DNA of 64,000 bases from Rugalucina vietnamica (Eukaryota > Mollusca > Bivalvia > Lucinida > Lucinidae): assembly GCA_964017185.1 (NCBI GenBank), contig OZ024869.1:5912501-5976500 (forward strand). Reading direction: 5' to 3'. Below the pieces are notes generated by a model. The model was not told the origin of the DNA. It was given only the letters and a program-made list of their open reading frames with translations, and searched no databases. Below are positions 12,072-23,334 of the stretch, in pieces. Position 1 is the stretch's first letter, and every line of letters starts with the position of its first letter. A program made the position numbers and the translations under genes.

Positions 12072-13302
12072 GTATGTTTCAAATTATTTATTATCATCCT
12101 TATTTAGATTTGAAAACAAGAAACCGTGACGCGAAAACGCCAAACAAATCTATTCTTAGAACTAGAAAGTTATTAATGGAGTTGCTGCACAGGAATACTC
12201 ATTCCATGTCTATGCATCTGTCACCAACTTTAAAGGCATGTAGCGTAATGTGGCGTGCACATATTAAAGGTATTTTATTTTTGTTGCATTTTATTTGTAA
12301 CGGTTCCCGAATTCGAAATCGGTTCTAACATATTTTTAATAACATTGGCAATATATACTAAATTAACTGACAACCCAATGGAGCATTTTTAGCTCGAGAC
12401 AATATTCTAGTATTATTGGCGTTTATAGACTAGATCGGTGGTGAAAATAACATGCAAAGGTAGAATAGATTAATTTATACCACAACTGTTATCAATGATC
12501 GTTTTGTCATAGGACTTTACAACATCTACTTTCACTTTGATCACTTGATTTGTATTTTGTTGTACAACTTACTTATTTAGCTTAAGAGTTAGGAGATTAG
12601 TTTTTTTCCTCATTATCACTGTTTTGAATAAACACATATAGCATGAGTTTCAAGCCAAAGAATACAAGTTTGCAGTTTTCAGTCTTTGCGAAAATGATAC
12701 AAATAAATCAATAAACATTACAAAACACTCCCATGTAATGTATCCTATTACATCCCATTTTAAGGTGTAATTAAAGAGTTAAGGAGTTTATTAATTTTGT
12801 CCACTGTCTATTCTAAAACACAGATTGTTTTACATGTACTCACAGTCTTTGAAAAAAGAGACAAATAAATCAATATACGTGTCCTTTTAATGTATACATC
12901 ATAAGATCCATATTTAATGGTGAAAATACAGTGTTTAGGAGATTTTTTTCACTTTAAAACTCTGAAACATAGATTGTGGTTCAAGTACCCACAGTCCATG
13001 TTTTCATGTCAACACTCTTTGAGAATTAAATATAAACATATAAATGGTACTACAAATCGTCAGTTAATGTATTTCATTGTATACCACATGTTGTTTTAGT
13101 TATCTAAATGAGTTTGGTCCAGTTTTATAGACATGGAGATTTATGCGGATAAAATAAGTCAATCAATTAACGGGTGTTTCTTCAGTAATAAAAAAAATAT
13201 TCATTTTGTACAAACCTATTGAAATTCTCAGAATTTTTCAACGTAACAATGTCGAAATGACTTGATTGCATATTGAACTTTTGAAAATATTGTATTTTGT
13301 AG
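12072..13302. other. Intron after linker L2; weak tandem repeat at 12660-13080
   Basis: Three loosely similar units of about 170-190 bp share 'acaaataaatcaata'-type and 'acccacagtc'-type segments. Nothing else was recognised. Confidence 0.4.
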
Positions 13303-13541
13303 TATGTATCGACGAGGTGCCTGACAATGACAATAAGTCCATAACAGTAGTTGCCCACAAACTTACTGAAGAACAAAACAGTAAACTGTCGAAAGGGGAT
13401 TGTGTTACTACCAAGAATAACAAAGAAAAAGTCGAAATCAAAGCATATAAATATGTCAGAATGTCTGCTGTTACTGTCAACGTCAAGCGCGTCAAACACG
13501 TAACTGCGATAATTGAGTATGAAGATGGCTCCAAGTCCAAG
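13303..13541 (+). CDS. Mosaic gene exon 5: module 2, first half
   Basis: The acceptor is 'ttttgtag' and the donor 'tccaag|gtatgt'; the exon enters in phase 1 and leaves in phase 0. It encodes about 79 residues starting at the opening Cys (ICIDE). An extra Cys in GDCVTT is not present in the other modules and probably pairs with the extra Cys of exon 6. The second part is Lys/Val-rich with strand-like alternation (AVTVNVKRVKHVTAII). A MITE starts five bases after the donor begins, so the 5' splice site abuts the transposon. Confidence 0.8.
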
Positions 13542-13546
13542 GTATG

Positions 13547-13797
13547 TGAGCCGCCTCGTGGGAAAACCAACAATGTGGTTTCCGAACAGGTCCGACACAA
13601 ACCGGCCTGTACAAGCACAGAAAAGAACTAGAAGCCTGAAATTTCGGATTAAAGTAGAAGAGGAATTGTACTATCCGAGTGGCGAAAACAAAGACGCTGA
13701 TCAGCTTCGCGGCTATCCGCTTCGCGGCTACCGCGAAGCTAATTTGAGTCTTTGTTTTCGCCTATACAGATTGTTGGTTTTCCCATGAGGCGGCTCA
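13547..13797 (+). mobile_element. MITE, gagccgcc family, copy M3, abutting a splice donor
   Basis: Complete, from 'tgagccgcctcgtgggaaaa' to 'cccatgaggcggctca'. The hairpin core is expanded ('cttcgcggctatccgcttcg'). Its first base is the sixth base of the intron, so the donor consensus of exon 5 overlaps the insertion edge. Confidence 0.9.
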
Positions 13798-13869
13798 TGT
13801 TATGTCGACATTTTATCTCACCTGAGCGGAAGGCTCACAGTTGATCTTATAGTCTAGTCATGCATTTGC

Positions 13870-14682
13870 TCCAAAATATAGATTCTGGGTACTCGTTAGA
13901 ACAGCCTCGGTTCAAAATCTATGTTTTGAGTAAAAATAAGAAAAAATAAATCAAACTTTTTCAGCTGAACATTTTCAATTTTTAAAGCTGAAAAATCTCT
14001 GTTTATTGCAAGTTTTCATAATGAAGAGAAATACAAGTTTTCATAATGAAGAGAAATGCAAGGGGGAAATATAATGCATTTTTATATAAAGAATCCGTCT
14101 CTTTGAACAATACGGTATATGTTTTATCAAAATCGGATGATAATTAGAGAAGTATGTTGATTTGAATATTGTTAGATTTCTGTTTAAGAAGGGAGACATA
14201 TTGGTCATTAATGATGCTTTAAAACAGCACAAAGCCCTAATTAAACATGCATAATCAATATCATCGCAACACTATTATAATTTTCAGATACGTTTTGTTT
14301 TATTCTTCTTTTCTATTCATTTACTGTTCACTTTAGCCATACTTTGATTGTAATATAAAATCTTTTCAGTGGTTTTAATTTTACAGTTTTCTAATCAAGT
14401 TTTCAAGATAGCGGCAAAAATCAATATGTTCCAAATCTCAGATCTCACTTACTCCTTGACGGATTAGAACAAAATTTGTGCAAAAACGATTGCTTAGATT
14501 AGATCTTATTCTAAAGGTGTTGCTTTAGAATATTTCGTTCTCTTTCAAGCTCGAAAAATCGAAAAAGAGTAATTGAACTTGTTTTTCCTTTTAATATTGC
14601 CCAAAACATAAATCGTAGGGGTTTACGTTAGAACCGCCTTGAGGATGCGCTTCTTACGAGTACCCACCAACTATATTTTGGA
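13870..14682. mobile_element. Inverted-repeat element with 'tccaaaatatag' ends
   Basis: The left end has 'ccaaaatatagattctgggt' followed by 'actcgttagaa'. The right end is its imperfect reverse complement ('cgagtacccaccaactatat', 'tttgga'). About 0.8 kb, non-coding and AT-rich inside. Fragments of the same family occur near 58430-58530 ('gatccaaaacatagattttg', 'gggtactcgttagcaatgcc') and perhaps 29420. Confidence 0.6.
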
Positions 14683-14972
14683 ACAAGGATAGGTTTACCT
14701 CTGTAACCTCAAGTTTAACTTTACAAAAGTGTGGTATAAGAGTGCATTATTTCACAGACGTGTTTGCGTGATGAATGAAAAATCATCCACGCCCTGATAA
14801 GGCTTAACTTTGTCACGCCTTCCACTATGGCAACAATAATGATATACTCATCATTTGAGACAAACATAAATATCATACCTATATGAAAAACAGTTATGAA
14901 AACAGATAATAGAAAAGAGTTATTTTTAATTTGCTGACCCATTTATCCGAGTGATGTTTGAATTTCTTTCAG

Positions 14973-15117
14973 ACGAAAGTAACCCCTGGACCCAATGGAA
15001 AGGTTGTAATTGATCTTCAAAATGCTGTCATCCACATGATAACATTGCGATTCAAGCGCAAGAAAAATAAGAACAGCATGGAAATCTGTAAATTAACGCC
15101 ATATGTTTGTAAAGAAG
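14973..15117 (+). CDS. Mosaic gene exon 6: module 2, second half
   Basis: The acceptor is 'tttctttcag' and the donor 'aagaag|gtatgt'; the exon enters in phase 0 and leaves in phase 1. It encodes about 48 residues, strongly basic in the middle (RFKRKKNKN), with two Cys near the end (EICKLTPYVCKE) instead of one. With GDC in exon 5 this gives module 2 four cysteines. I infer two disulfides where the sister modules have one. Confidence 0.8.
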
Positions 15118-15588
15118 GTATGTATTACCTTTTTTTATCGACTACGGGTCAAGGGCGCACAATGACGCATAACCGAGATTTAAAAAATTAAATGTACGGT
15201 GTCCAGAATTACATTCTTCTTAAAAAGGAAAACCTTAGTTGGCGAATTTCAGCATCTAAGAATATGCATCTGCTGAAATTAAACTTTTTGATTTTGTAAA
15301 TGGCCTTTAAGTTTACACTTCTGTGTATTTTCGTGAAAGCAGTTGCTGATTTTAACGGTAAATATAGAGTCAAATTTCGTTACCCTAACTAAGGTGGGCC
15401 TCACCTGCAATAATGCATTATAATTCTGGGCCCAGGTGCCGTGCATGAAAAACGTCAGGCGAACATAATGTTTATAATAATAGAAAGTATTTTAATAATT
15501 ATTACATAAAACAGAAATCTCAGTATTTCTTCAGAATGTGCGTTTTTGAATCAAATGCGGTCCTATACTCGCTTGTAAAATACATGCT
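15118..15588. other. Start of intron after module 2, no gene
   Basis: AT-rich sequence up to the left edge of segmental copy 2. No element recognised. Confidence 0.5.
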
Positions 15589-15942
15589 CATAAGTACATT
15601 TTATTGCACTTATTCAAACATATATTGCCTTGGGAATTATCAGTAACACTCTAGCACCACAGTAGCTCATCTTTACCTGGTATATACGTCTTAATATACA
15701 TGTAGGTTGATCCATTCGTGGGGCGCCGGACTTAGGCCTTTAAGTGTCTTAAACACCAATCAATTGCTGTTGTCGGCGTTTTGTATAACTAATGATGTAA
15801 AACTTTTCCAAACTTCACGATTTAGTTTTGTCCTTAAGTGTGATTTATAGTATCTGCTTATGTTATTTTTGTAGACCCAGACCTTCAGCTGTTGTTTACT
15901 ATCTACATGTATACACAGTAGCATTCCGAAGTGTCATTACAT

Positions 15943-18817
15943 CATACTATAATTTGAGCAACGTTTGTCTGTTTGTTTGTTTGTTTGTTCCCCTACTCCT
16001 CCCAGGTCCTTGGGCCGATCTTCACCAAACTTGGAGGGAAGGTGGAGGGTGGCCCCGGATATGACCTTGAGGGGTTCATTATTTGAAAGGTCAAGGTCAT
16101 CAAGGTCAAAGGTCAAATTTGTTTTTTTTTTTCTCTGTTTGTTCCCCTACTCCTCCCAGGTCCTTGGGCCAATCTTCACCAAACTTGGTGGGAAGGTTGA
16201 GGGCGGCCCCAGATATTAGCTCGAGGGGTTAATTTTTCCAAAGGTCAAGGTCATCGAAGTCAAAGGTCAAATTTCTGTATCTCGGCAGTCCTTGGTCCGA
16301 TTTGCATGAAACTTGGTGAGTGTATACAGGGCGGCCCCGGATATTAGCTCGATGGGTTAATTATTTAAAAGGTCAAGGTCATCGAGGTCAAAGGTCAAAT
16401 TTTTCTATCTCAGCAGTCCTTGGTCCGATTTGCATGAAAATTGCTGAGTGTATACAGGTTGATCCCTGATTAAGATTTATGGGTCCAATTGCGTCAAAGG
16501 TCATCGAGGTCAAAGATCAAATTTATTGGGTTTTTTCTGTTGGTCATGTTTTTTTTCCGATCTTCAACGAACTTCCGGATATTAGCTCGAGGGATTCATT
16601 TATTTAAGGTCAAGGTCATCGAGGTCAAAGATCAAATTTCTATATCTCAGCAGTCCTTGGTCCGATTTACATAAAACTTGGTGAGTGTGTACAGGTTGAT
16701 CCCTGATTAAGATTTATGGGTCCAATTGGGTCAAAGGTCATCGAGGTCAAAGGTCAAATTTATGGGGTTTTTTCTGTTTGTTCCTCCCAGGTCCTTGGGC
16801 CAATCTTCACCAAACTTGGTGGGAAGGTTGAGGGCGGCCCAAGATATTAGCTGGAGGGGTTCATTTTTCCAAAGGTCAATATCATCGAGGTCAAAGGTCA
16901 AATTTCTGTATCTCGGCAGTCCATAGTCCGATTTGCATGAAACTTGGTGAGTGTATACAGGGCGGCCCCGGATATTAGCTCGATGGGTTAATTATTTAAA
17001 AGGACAAGGTCATCGAGGTCAAAGGTCAAATTTCTGTATCTCAGCAGTCCTTGGTCCGATTTGCATGAAACTTGCTGAGTGTATACAGGTTGATCCCTGA
17101 TTAAGATTTATGGGTCCAATTGGGTCAAAGGTCATCGAGGTCAAAGGTCAAATTTATGTTTTTTTTCTGTTGGTCATGTTTCTTTTTCTGTTTGTTCCCC
17201 TACTTCTCCCAGGTCCTTGGGCCGATCTTCACCTGTTATGTCCAATTGCACCACTCATTCATTCGAGATTATCTATGATGCGTAGCTTCTATAAATAGCA
17301 TAGCTATTCGATACAATGTATCATATAAGTACAATCTCTGACATACTGCGTCAGAGAGTCGACTCTTTGGCTCAGTGGTTAGAGCATTGGATTTCTACCC
17401 CGGCGGTCCGGGTTCGAATCCCATCTGGGACGTGGGATTTTTTCAAGCTATGCATCACTTCTTAGTTACGAATTTTCATATTCGTAAGACACCGAATTTC
17501 CGGATATTAGCTCGAGGGATTCATTTATTAAAGGTCAAGGTCATAGAGGTCAAATGTCAAATTTCTATATCTCAGCAGTCCTTGGTCCGATTTACATAAA
17601 ACTTGGTGAGTGTATACAGGTTGATCCCTGATTAAGATTTATGGGTCCAATTGGGACAAAGGTCATCGAGGTCAAAGGTCAAATTTATGTTGTTTTTTTT
17701 CTGTTTGTTTCTCTGGAGGGGTTCATTTTTCCAAAGGTCAATATCATCGAGGTCAAAGGTCAAATTTCTGTATCTCGGCAGTCCATAGTCCGATTTGCAT
17801 GAAACTTGGTGAGTGTATACAGGGCGGCCCCGGATATTAGCTCGATGGGTTAATTATTTAAAAGGACAAGGTCATCGAGGTCAAAGGTCAAATTTCTGTA
17901 TCTCAGCAGTCCTTGGTCCGATTTGCATGAAACTTGCTGAGTGTATACAGGTTGATCCCTGATTAAGATTTATGGGTCCAATTGGGTCAAAGGTCATCGA
18001 GGTCAAAGGTCAAATTTATGTTTTTTTTCTGTTGGTCATGTTTCTTTTTCTGTTTGTTCCCCTACTTCTCCCAGGTCCTTGGGCCCATCTTCACCGAATT
18101 TCCGGATATTAGCTCGAGGGATTCATTTATTAAAGGTCAAGGTCATAGAGGTCAAATGTCAAATTTCTATATCTCAGCAGTCCTTGGTCCGATTTACATA
18201 AAACTTGGTGAGTGTATACAGGTTGATCCCTGATTAAGATTTATGGGTCCAATTGGGACAAAGGTCATCGAGGTCAAAGGTCAAATTTATGTTGTTTTTT
18301 TTTCTGTTTGTTTCTCCCAGGTCCTTGGGCCAATCTTCACCAAACTTGGTGGGAAGGTTGAGGGAGGCCCTGGATTTTAGCCGAGGGGTTCATTTTTTAA
18401 AGGTCAAGGTCATCGAGGTCAAAGGTCAAATTTCTGTAACACGACAGTCCTTGGTCTGATTTGCATGAAAGTTGGTGAGTGTACACGGGTTGATCCCTGA
18501 TTAAGATTTATGGGTCCAATTGGGTCAAAGGTCAAATTTATGTTGTTTTTTTGTTTGTTCCTCCCAGGTCCTTGGGCCGATCTTCACCAAACTTGGAGGG
18601 AAGGTGGAGGGCGGCCCCGGATATTAGCTTGAGGGTTTCATTTTTTGAAAGGTCAAGGTCATCGAGGTCAAAGGTCAAATTTGTCATTTTTTTTTCTCTT
18701 TTCCTCTGTGTATGTCTTATTTGAGATTGTGTGAGTGTGTGTGTATGTGGGTATCTTATTTGTCTTCATCGCCGCAATCATCTTACTGCTACGTCGAGAC
18801 GGGTAAAATTTACTAGT
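15943..18817. mobile_element. Insertion of AGGTCA-rich tandem repeats, absent from segmental copy 1
   Basis: Copy 1 reads 'cattacat|tttggaaaag' at 346-361; here about 2.9 kb lies between those two halves. The insert repeats blocks with 'caggtccttgggccgatctt', 'aacttggtgagtgtatacag', 'ttgatccctgattaagattt' and clusters of AGGTCA half-sites ('aaggtcaaggtcatcgaggt', 'aggtcaaaggtcaaattt'). Short frames inside it are by-products of the repeat. Its class is unknown; the ends 'catactataatttgagcaac' and 'aaaatttactagt' are only weakly inverted. Confidence 0.8.
17233..17492 (+). mobile_element. 260-bp tRNA-headed insertion with an empty site nearby
   Basis: The repeat block at 18091-18100 reads 'tcttcaccgaatttcc' without interruption. 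At 17228-17500 the same sequence is split by 260 bp, with CACC on both sides (17230-17233 and 17490-17493). Inside, 17361-17432 is tRNA-like: D-arm/A box 'ggctcagtggttagagc' and B box 'gggttcgaatccc'. The anticodon arm does not pair. A SINE is likely, though a 4-bp duplication is short for LINE-driven insertion. Confidence 0.75.
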
Positions 18818-19060
18818 TTTGGAAAAGCAAGCCAAATTCTCCAAATTTTCACATCAAATAGTTGTATAATGCAATGATAACGATCAAATTTGTTGTTTTT
18901 TTTTCTGATGCTTTACATCTGCTCGGACCCCTCGGGAGGGTTGAAACCCTCGCCTTTCAGGCTCGGGTGTCATCGTCTCGATCGGGACCCAGCAATGCAT
19001 AGAAAATCATGTTTGGTCCCTATATTGATTGACTGAACGAAATTCTGAATGTTCTCGTAG

Positions 19061-19408
19061 GAGCAACGACAACTACACCACCTACTCCTACCACAACACC
19101 GACGCCCACTACCACAACACCGACGCCTACTACCACAACACCGACGCCTACTACCACAACACCGACGCCTACTACAACTACACCGACGCCTACTACTACA
19201 CCGACTCCTACTACAACTACACCGACGCCTACTACAACTACACCGACGCCTACTACAACTACACCGACTCCTACTACAACTACACCGACGCCTACTACAA
19301 CTACACCGACTCCTACTACAACTACACCGACGCCTACTACCACAACGCCAACCACTACAACACCCGAATTTACAACTACGACTCCTTTTACCACCACTAC
19401 GCCTGAAA
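19061..19408 (+). CDS. Mosaic gene exon 7: Thr/Pro-rich mucin-like linker L3
   Basis: This exon encodes about 115 residues of Thr/Pro in PTTTTPT-type units and is bounded by the same splice sequences as exon 1. It enters and leaves in phase 1. It is the duplicate of L1, with one extra 18-nt unit near 19193 and otherwise almost no differences. This shows that the segmental duplication is recent and that the tract changes length by whole units, keeping frame. It separates module 2 from module 3. Confidence 0.8.
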
Positions 19409-19619
19409 GTAAGTCTAAATGTTTGCATGAATTTATTGGGATATATCTCCTTTTCGCTGCTCAGATATATGAACCTCTCAACAAAACCGTACATAATATA
19501 GGATATACCATATACATTTGTGGAACAATAGACAGGTATGGCTTGCATACAAGGGGATCAATTCCGCGATTCACTTTGTGACTAAGGCAGAAAGAATTCG
19601 GTTCCAGACTGGTAAGAAA

Positions 19620-19795
19620 TGAGCTGCCTCATGGGAAAACCAACAATCTGCATAGGCGAAAAACAAAGACGCAGATCAGCTTCGCGGTAACCGCGAAGCT
19701 AATCGCGAAGCTAATCAGTGCCTTTGTTTTCGTTACTCGGATAGTCCTCTTCTACTTAAATCCGAAATTTCAAGCTTCTAGCTCTTTTCTGCGCT
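19620..19795 (-). mobile_element. MITE, gagccgcc family, copy M4 (truncated)
   Basis: Duplicate of M1, cut after 'agctcttttctgcgct' by the deletion in segmental copy 2. The hairpin tip has an added 'aatcgcgaagct' repeat absent from M1, so the palindrome has changed since the duplication. Confidence 0.85.
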
Positions 19796-20732
19796 AAAAA
19801 CGTCATGCCAGGCGTTACAAAATTAACCGTTCTTTTCGACGAAAACAATCATAAAATCGCGATCTTAAGTATTTGTGCACCGAAATGACACCCATTTGCA
19901 GTGACTTTGTTGGTAGAACGCCAAAAGCTGAAGTCAGAAGACGAAATATTAGAGACACAACTGTATCTTGTTCGGGAGGTCCGATAATGTCAGGTTCAGG
20001 GTAAAATGTTATAGGTAGTGTGTTGTTTGTATTATAAAAATACTACAGAAATAGTGAATTACTGAAATTTTATATGGACATTTAGTTAATAAAATGCGCA
20101 TTCACGCTATATGAAAATAATTTCGATTCAGAAATAGAAAATAATAAAAGCATAAAATTTTCCGGATCTTAAAAAATGTAACACTCCCGATTTTTTTAGA
20201 TAAAAATCCATACGTCTTTTGTTCCGAATCCTAATTGACATGTCAGAACACATCTTTTTAGGTTTTGGTTTGCATGACATGACGTTAAAGTTCATAAACC
20301 AATCTTTCATGTGATATTTATGAAATGATTCTGTGTTCACTATCAACAAAACTTTGTCGATTTTCCGTGATCTTAGAAATGTACTGAACAGTTTTGACGT
20401 TTTATTCGATTTGACGTTAGATCTCTATTTTACATGGTGTTCACAGGACCAGCCCGCCTTTTTGAACAAGGAATTCAGCGAGGTGTTTACTCACAGTCTG
20501 TTATATGCGTAGCTGGTGTAACTATACTGACGAGTACTCTAATGCTCGTAGCTGTCGCTACAAATTGCAGTTAAAGCGCATGTTTAAACATGCATTGGAC
20601 CGCATTTTACCCGCGATGCTATGGTACCGGCTTGTAACGTTATTGTGCTTGAACATCTGACGCGACGTCATAGTCTGAGCATGGTTTGATCCGAAATTTA
20701 AAAGGTCTTTTCTATGTTTCATGTTCCATTTA

Positions 20733-21168
20733 TATTGCATTTGAGCCAAGGATAAAACTTTGTTGCTAGAGACGCATTAATAACATGGGTAAGCTAAATT
20801 GCATTTGAGCGAAGGATAGAACTTTGTCGATAGAGACGCATCAATAATACAGGTAAAAGCTATATTGCATTTGACCCAAGGATAAAATTTTGTCGCTAGA
20901 GACGCATGATAAACAGAGGTAAGCTATACTGCATTTGAGCCTAGGATAAGACTTTGTCGCCAGGGGCGCATGAATAACACGTGTAAGCTATATTGCATTT
21001 GAGCGAAGGATGGAACTTTGTCGTTAGAGACGATTCAATAATCATTTGACCCAAGGATAAAATTTTGTTGCTAGAGACGCATGATAAACACAGGTAAACT
21101 ATACTGCATTTGAGCCTAGGATAAGACTTTGTCGCTAGGGGCGCATGAATAATACATGTATAGTGCGA
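20733..21168. repeat. 62-64 bp minisatellite, duplicated locus
   Basis: Segmental copy of 8577-9005 with a few substitutions and the same unit order. Confidence 0.9.
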
Positions 21169-21309
21169 TTTTGACCCCTGAGCCATGACCTCCAGGACGA
21201 GTCCACTGTGATCGGTAAAGCGTGTAAAAGTTTGTTTTTTACGAAAGAAGTTACCTACCTTTGTAACAGAGTATCGCTCAAACATTTATCAATCTGTCCT
21301 CCAACATAT

Positions 21310-21374
21310 GCAGCCATAGCGCAGTGGATGTGATACTGGATTGCAAAGACGAAGGTCCCGGGTTCGAATCCCAT
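21310..21374 (+). repeat. tRNA-like SINE head, copy 2
   Basis: Identical in layout to 9152-9216: A box 'tagcgcagtgg' and B box 'ggttcgaatcc'. Not a functional tRNA. Confidence 0.65.
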
Positions 21375-21860
21375 AAATCTAATTTTCTTTTTGGTCGAAG
21401 AAAGCCATCCTTTGAAACACATTTTTGCTTTCGATTTTTCAACCTTTTTATTTATTTTGGATTTTATCATTATTGTCTTATTTATATATATATATTTTTT
21501 ATTCATTTTGCACAATTTTATTCATTTCATTTCGACAGATACAAATCAGCGAAACTTAGTATCCCTTTGCAGTGTCTGAATCGCTGGATTCGGCCCCGGG
21601 GTCGGTCTGTCCTAGGCAAAGAACAACTCGCTCATGTATTTCGTCGACGACAATGTCGATTTGCCAGTATTGCCGTTCAATACAAAGGACGTGACGCACG
21701 CAGTTAGCCCACTCGGCTGCTGTTATAGACTGCTTGCGTTCGCTAGTTTCCGATTCTAAAGTGAATGTTTCACCTGGCAATGAAATTATCGGGCCTTCTT
21801 ATGAGTTGTTAATTTATAAAATATAATTATAATTTGTAAATAAAAATTATTTAAAAAAAG

Positions 21861-21931
21861 TGTCATCGCGGGGATTTGAACCCGTCGCATTCGTTTTTCG
21901 AATGCAGGAGCCTAACTATCACGGACATACA
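21861..21931 (-). repeat. tRNA-like sequence with an over-long anticodon stem
   Basis: On the minus strand an A-box-like 'tgatagttagg' and a B box 'gggttcaaatccc' flank a perfect 7-bp hairpin, gcattcg/cgaatgc with loop aaaaa. The ends TGTC...GACA pair for four bases, then break down. A 7-bp stem with a 5-base loop is not a normal anticodon arm, so a tRNA pseudogene or SINE head is preferred. Confidence 0.5.
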
Positions 21932-22059
21932 GACTGACAATGGAAGAGTGTTATTATAATACATTATCAAGTAATTTCCAATAAGGTGATTTACCTTAAA
22001 TAAGGAATGGACTGAACCTTAAAAGTACATTTACGGCTCACTGCATGAAATCGGACAAT

Positions 22060-22640
22060 AAGCTATATTGCATTTGAGCCAAGGATAAAACTTTGTCGCT
22101 AGAGACGTAGAATATCACAAGTAGGCTATATTGCATTTAAGCCAAGGATAACACTTTGTCGCTAGAGACGTAGAATAACACAAATAGGTTATATTGGACT
22201 TTTTAGCCAAGGATAACACTTTGTCGCTGGGGCGCATGAATAACACATGTAAGCTATATTGCATTTAAGCCAAGGATAAAACTTTGTCGCTAGAGACGTA
22301 GAATATCACAAGTAGGCTATATTGCATTTGAGCCAAGGACAACACTTTGTTGCTAGAGACGTAGAATAACACAAATAGGTTATATTGGACTTTTTAGCCA
22401 AGGATAACACTTTGTCGCTGGGGCGCATGAATAACACATGTAAGCTATATTGCATTTAAGCCAAGGATAACACTTTGTCGCTAGAGACGTAGAATATCAC
22501 AAGTAGGCTATATTGCATTTGAGCCAAGGACAACACTTTGTTGCTAGAGACGTAGAATAACACAAATAGGTTATATTGCATTTTCGCCAAGGATAAAGCT
22601 TTGACGCTTTGGACGCATGAATAACACAGGTAGAATTAAT
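22060..22640. repeat. 62-64 bp minisatellite, locus 3, with a multi-unit repeat
   Basis: Same unit as 8577-9005. Here three-unit blocks recur: the 'ggttatattggacttttta' unit is followed each time by the 'gctggggcgcatgaataaca' unit. It lies outside the segmental duplication. Confidence 0.85.
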
Positions 22641-23000
22641 CGTTTAGAGGCATAGGAGAAACTTTGCCGCTAGTGACACAATAGTAAGGCAGGTAGGACT
22701 CTATCGCTGTTGACACAGGTAGGGTGAAATATGCATACACTATATCTGTGACAACAACGACAGAATTGACCTGGGCTGCAACGTTTCCACCAGAGAATAG
22801 TGAGTATTATCAGATCATTTGTTTAAGGTCATACTTCAACATAAAATTAACATCATATGGTTTACAATCAAACTCATTTTAACGTGACCTATTGTTTTAA
22901 TATGTCCATTTTGTTACCACTTTTTACACACCTCTTTCCTATTTAAGTAATTATGGTTATCTAGTTAGCTGTGTGTTTCTTTCAAGTTTTATACTTTTTA

Positions 23001-23170
23001 AAAAGGTACAAGTAGGCAAAGATCAGGAAAAGGCGCAATCAGAAAACGATTCCCACTCCAAAAACGGAGGCGGGAAAAAACCACAGTAACAATAACGTAC
23101 TAAGACCATGAATACATTTAGTAAGCCGAATGAGCAGCTATTTTCCCAAAATGTGGCCACTCAGTTACCT
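23001..23170 (-). mobile_element. Short retroelement tail fragment
   Basis: Matches 3495-3670 ('aaaaggtacaagtaggcaaa' to 'gtggccactcagttacct'). A strongly truncated insertion. Confidence 0.75.
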
Positions 23171-23334
23171 AAGTGGTCCAAACGCATACGCATTTGCTTC
23201 ACACCCCAACAAGAAAGTAGTTTTAATAAATCAGAATGATGTGTAAGAGGTAATTCATTATATTCGTGCAGTAAGTTTTACTTTTATATTTCTCTTGCAA
23301 TACCACCCTCCTTATCTATTTTCTTTCGTTACAG

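Larger units (their letters stand above)
15589..21731 (+). repeat. Segmental duplication, copy 2
   Basis: Direct copy of 1-9571, offset 15,588 bases at its left edge. Relative to copy 1 it has an insertion (about 15943-18817), a 757-bp deletion at a CGCT microhomology (junction 19792-19795) and a 5.57-kb difference at 20274/20275. The MITE at 19620 is cut by the first deletion, which shows that copy 2 lost sequence. Homology stops at 'ttatagactg' near 21731. Confidence 0.9.

Noticed and set aside
15828..18459. Series of small frames in the AGGTCA repeat (GQRSSRSKVK type)
   Set aside because: The recurring peptide is a by-product of 'aaggtcatcgaggtcaaagg' repeats, and frames break between units.
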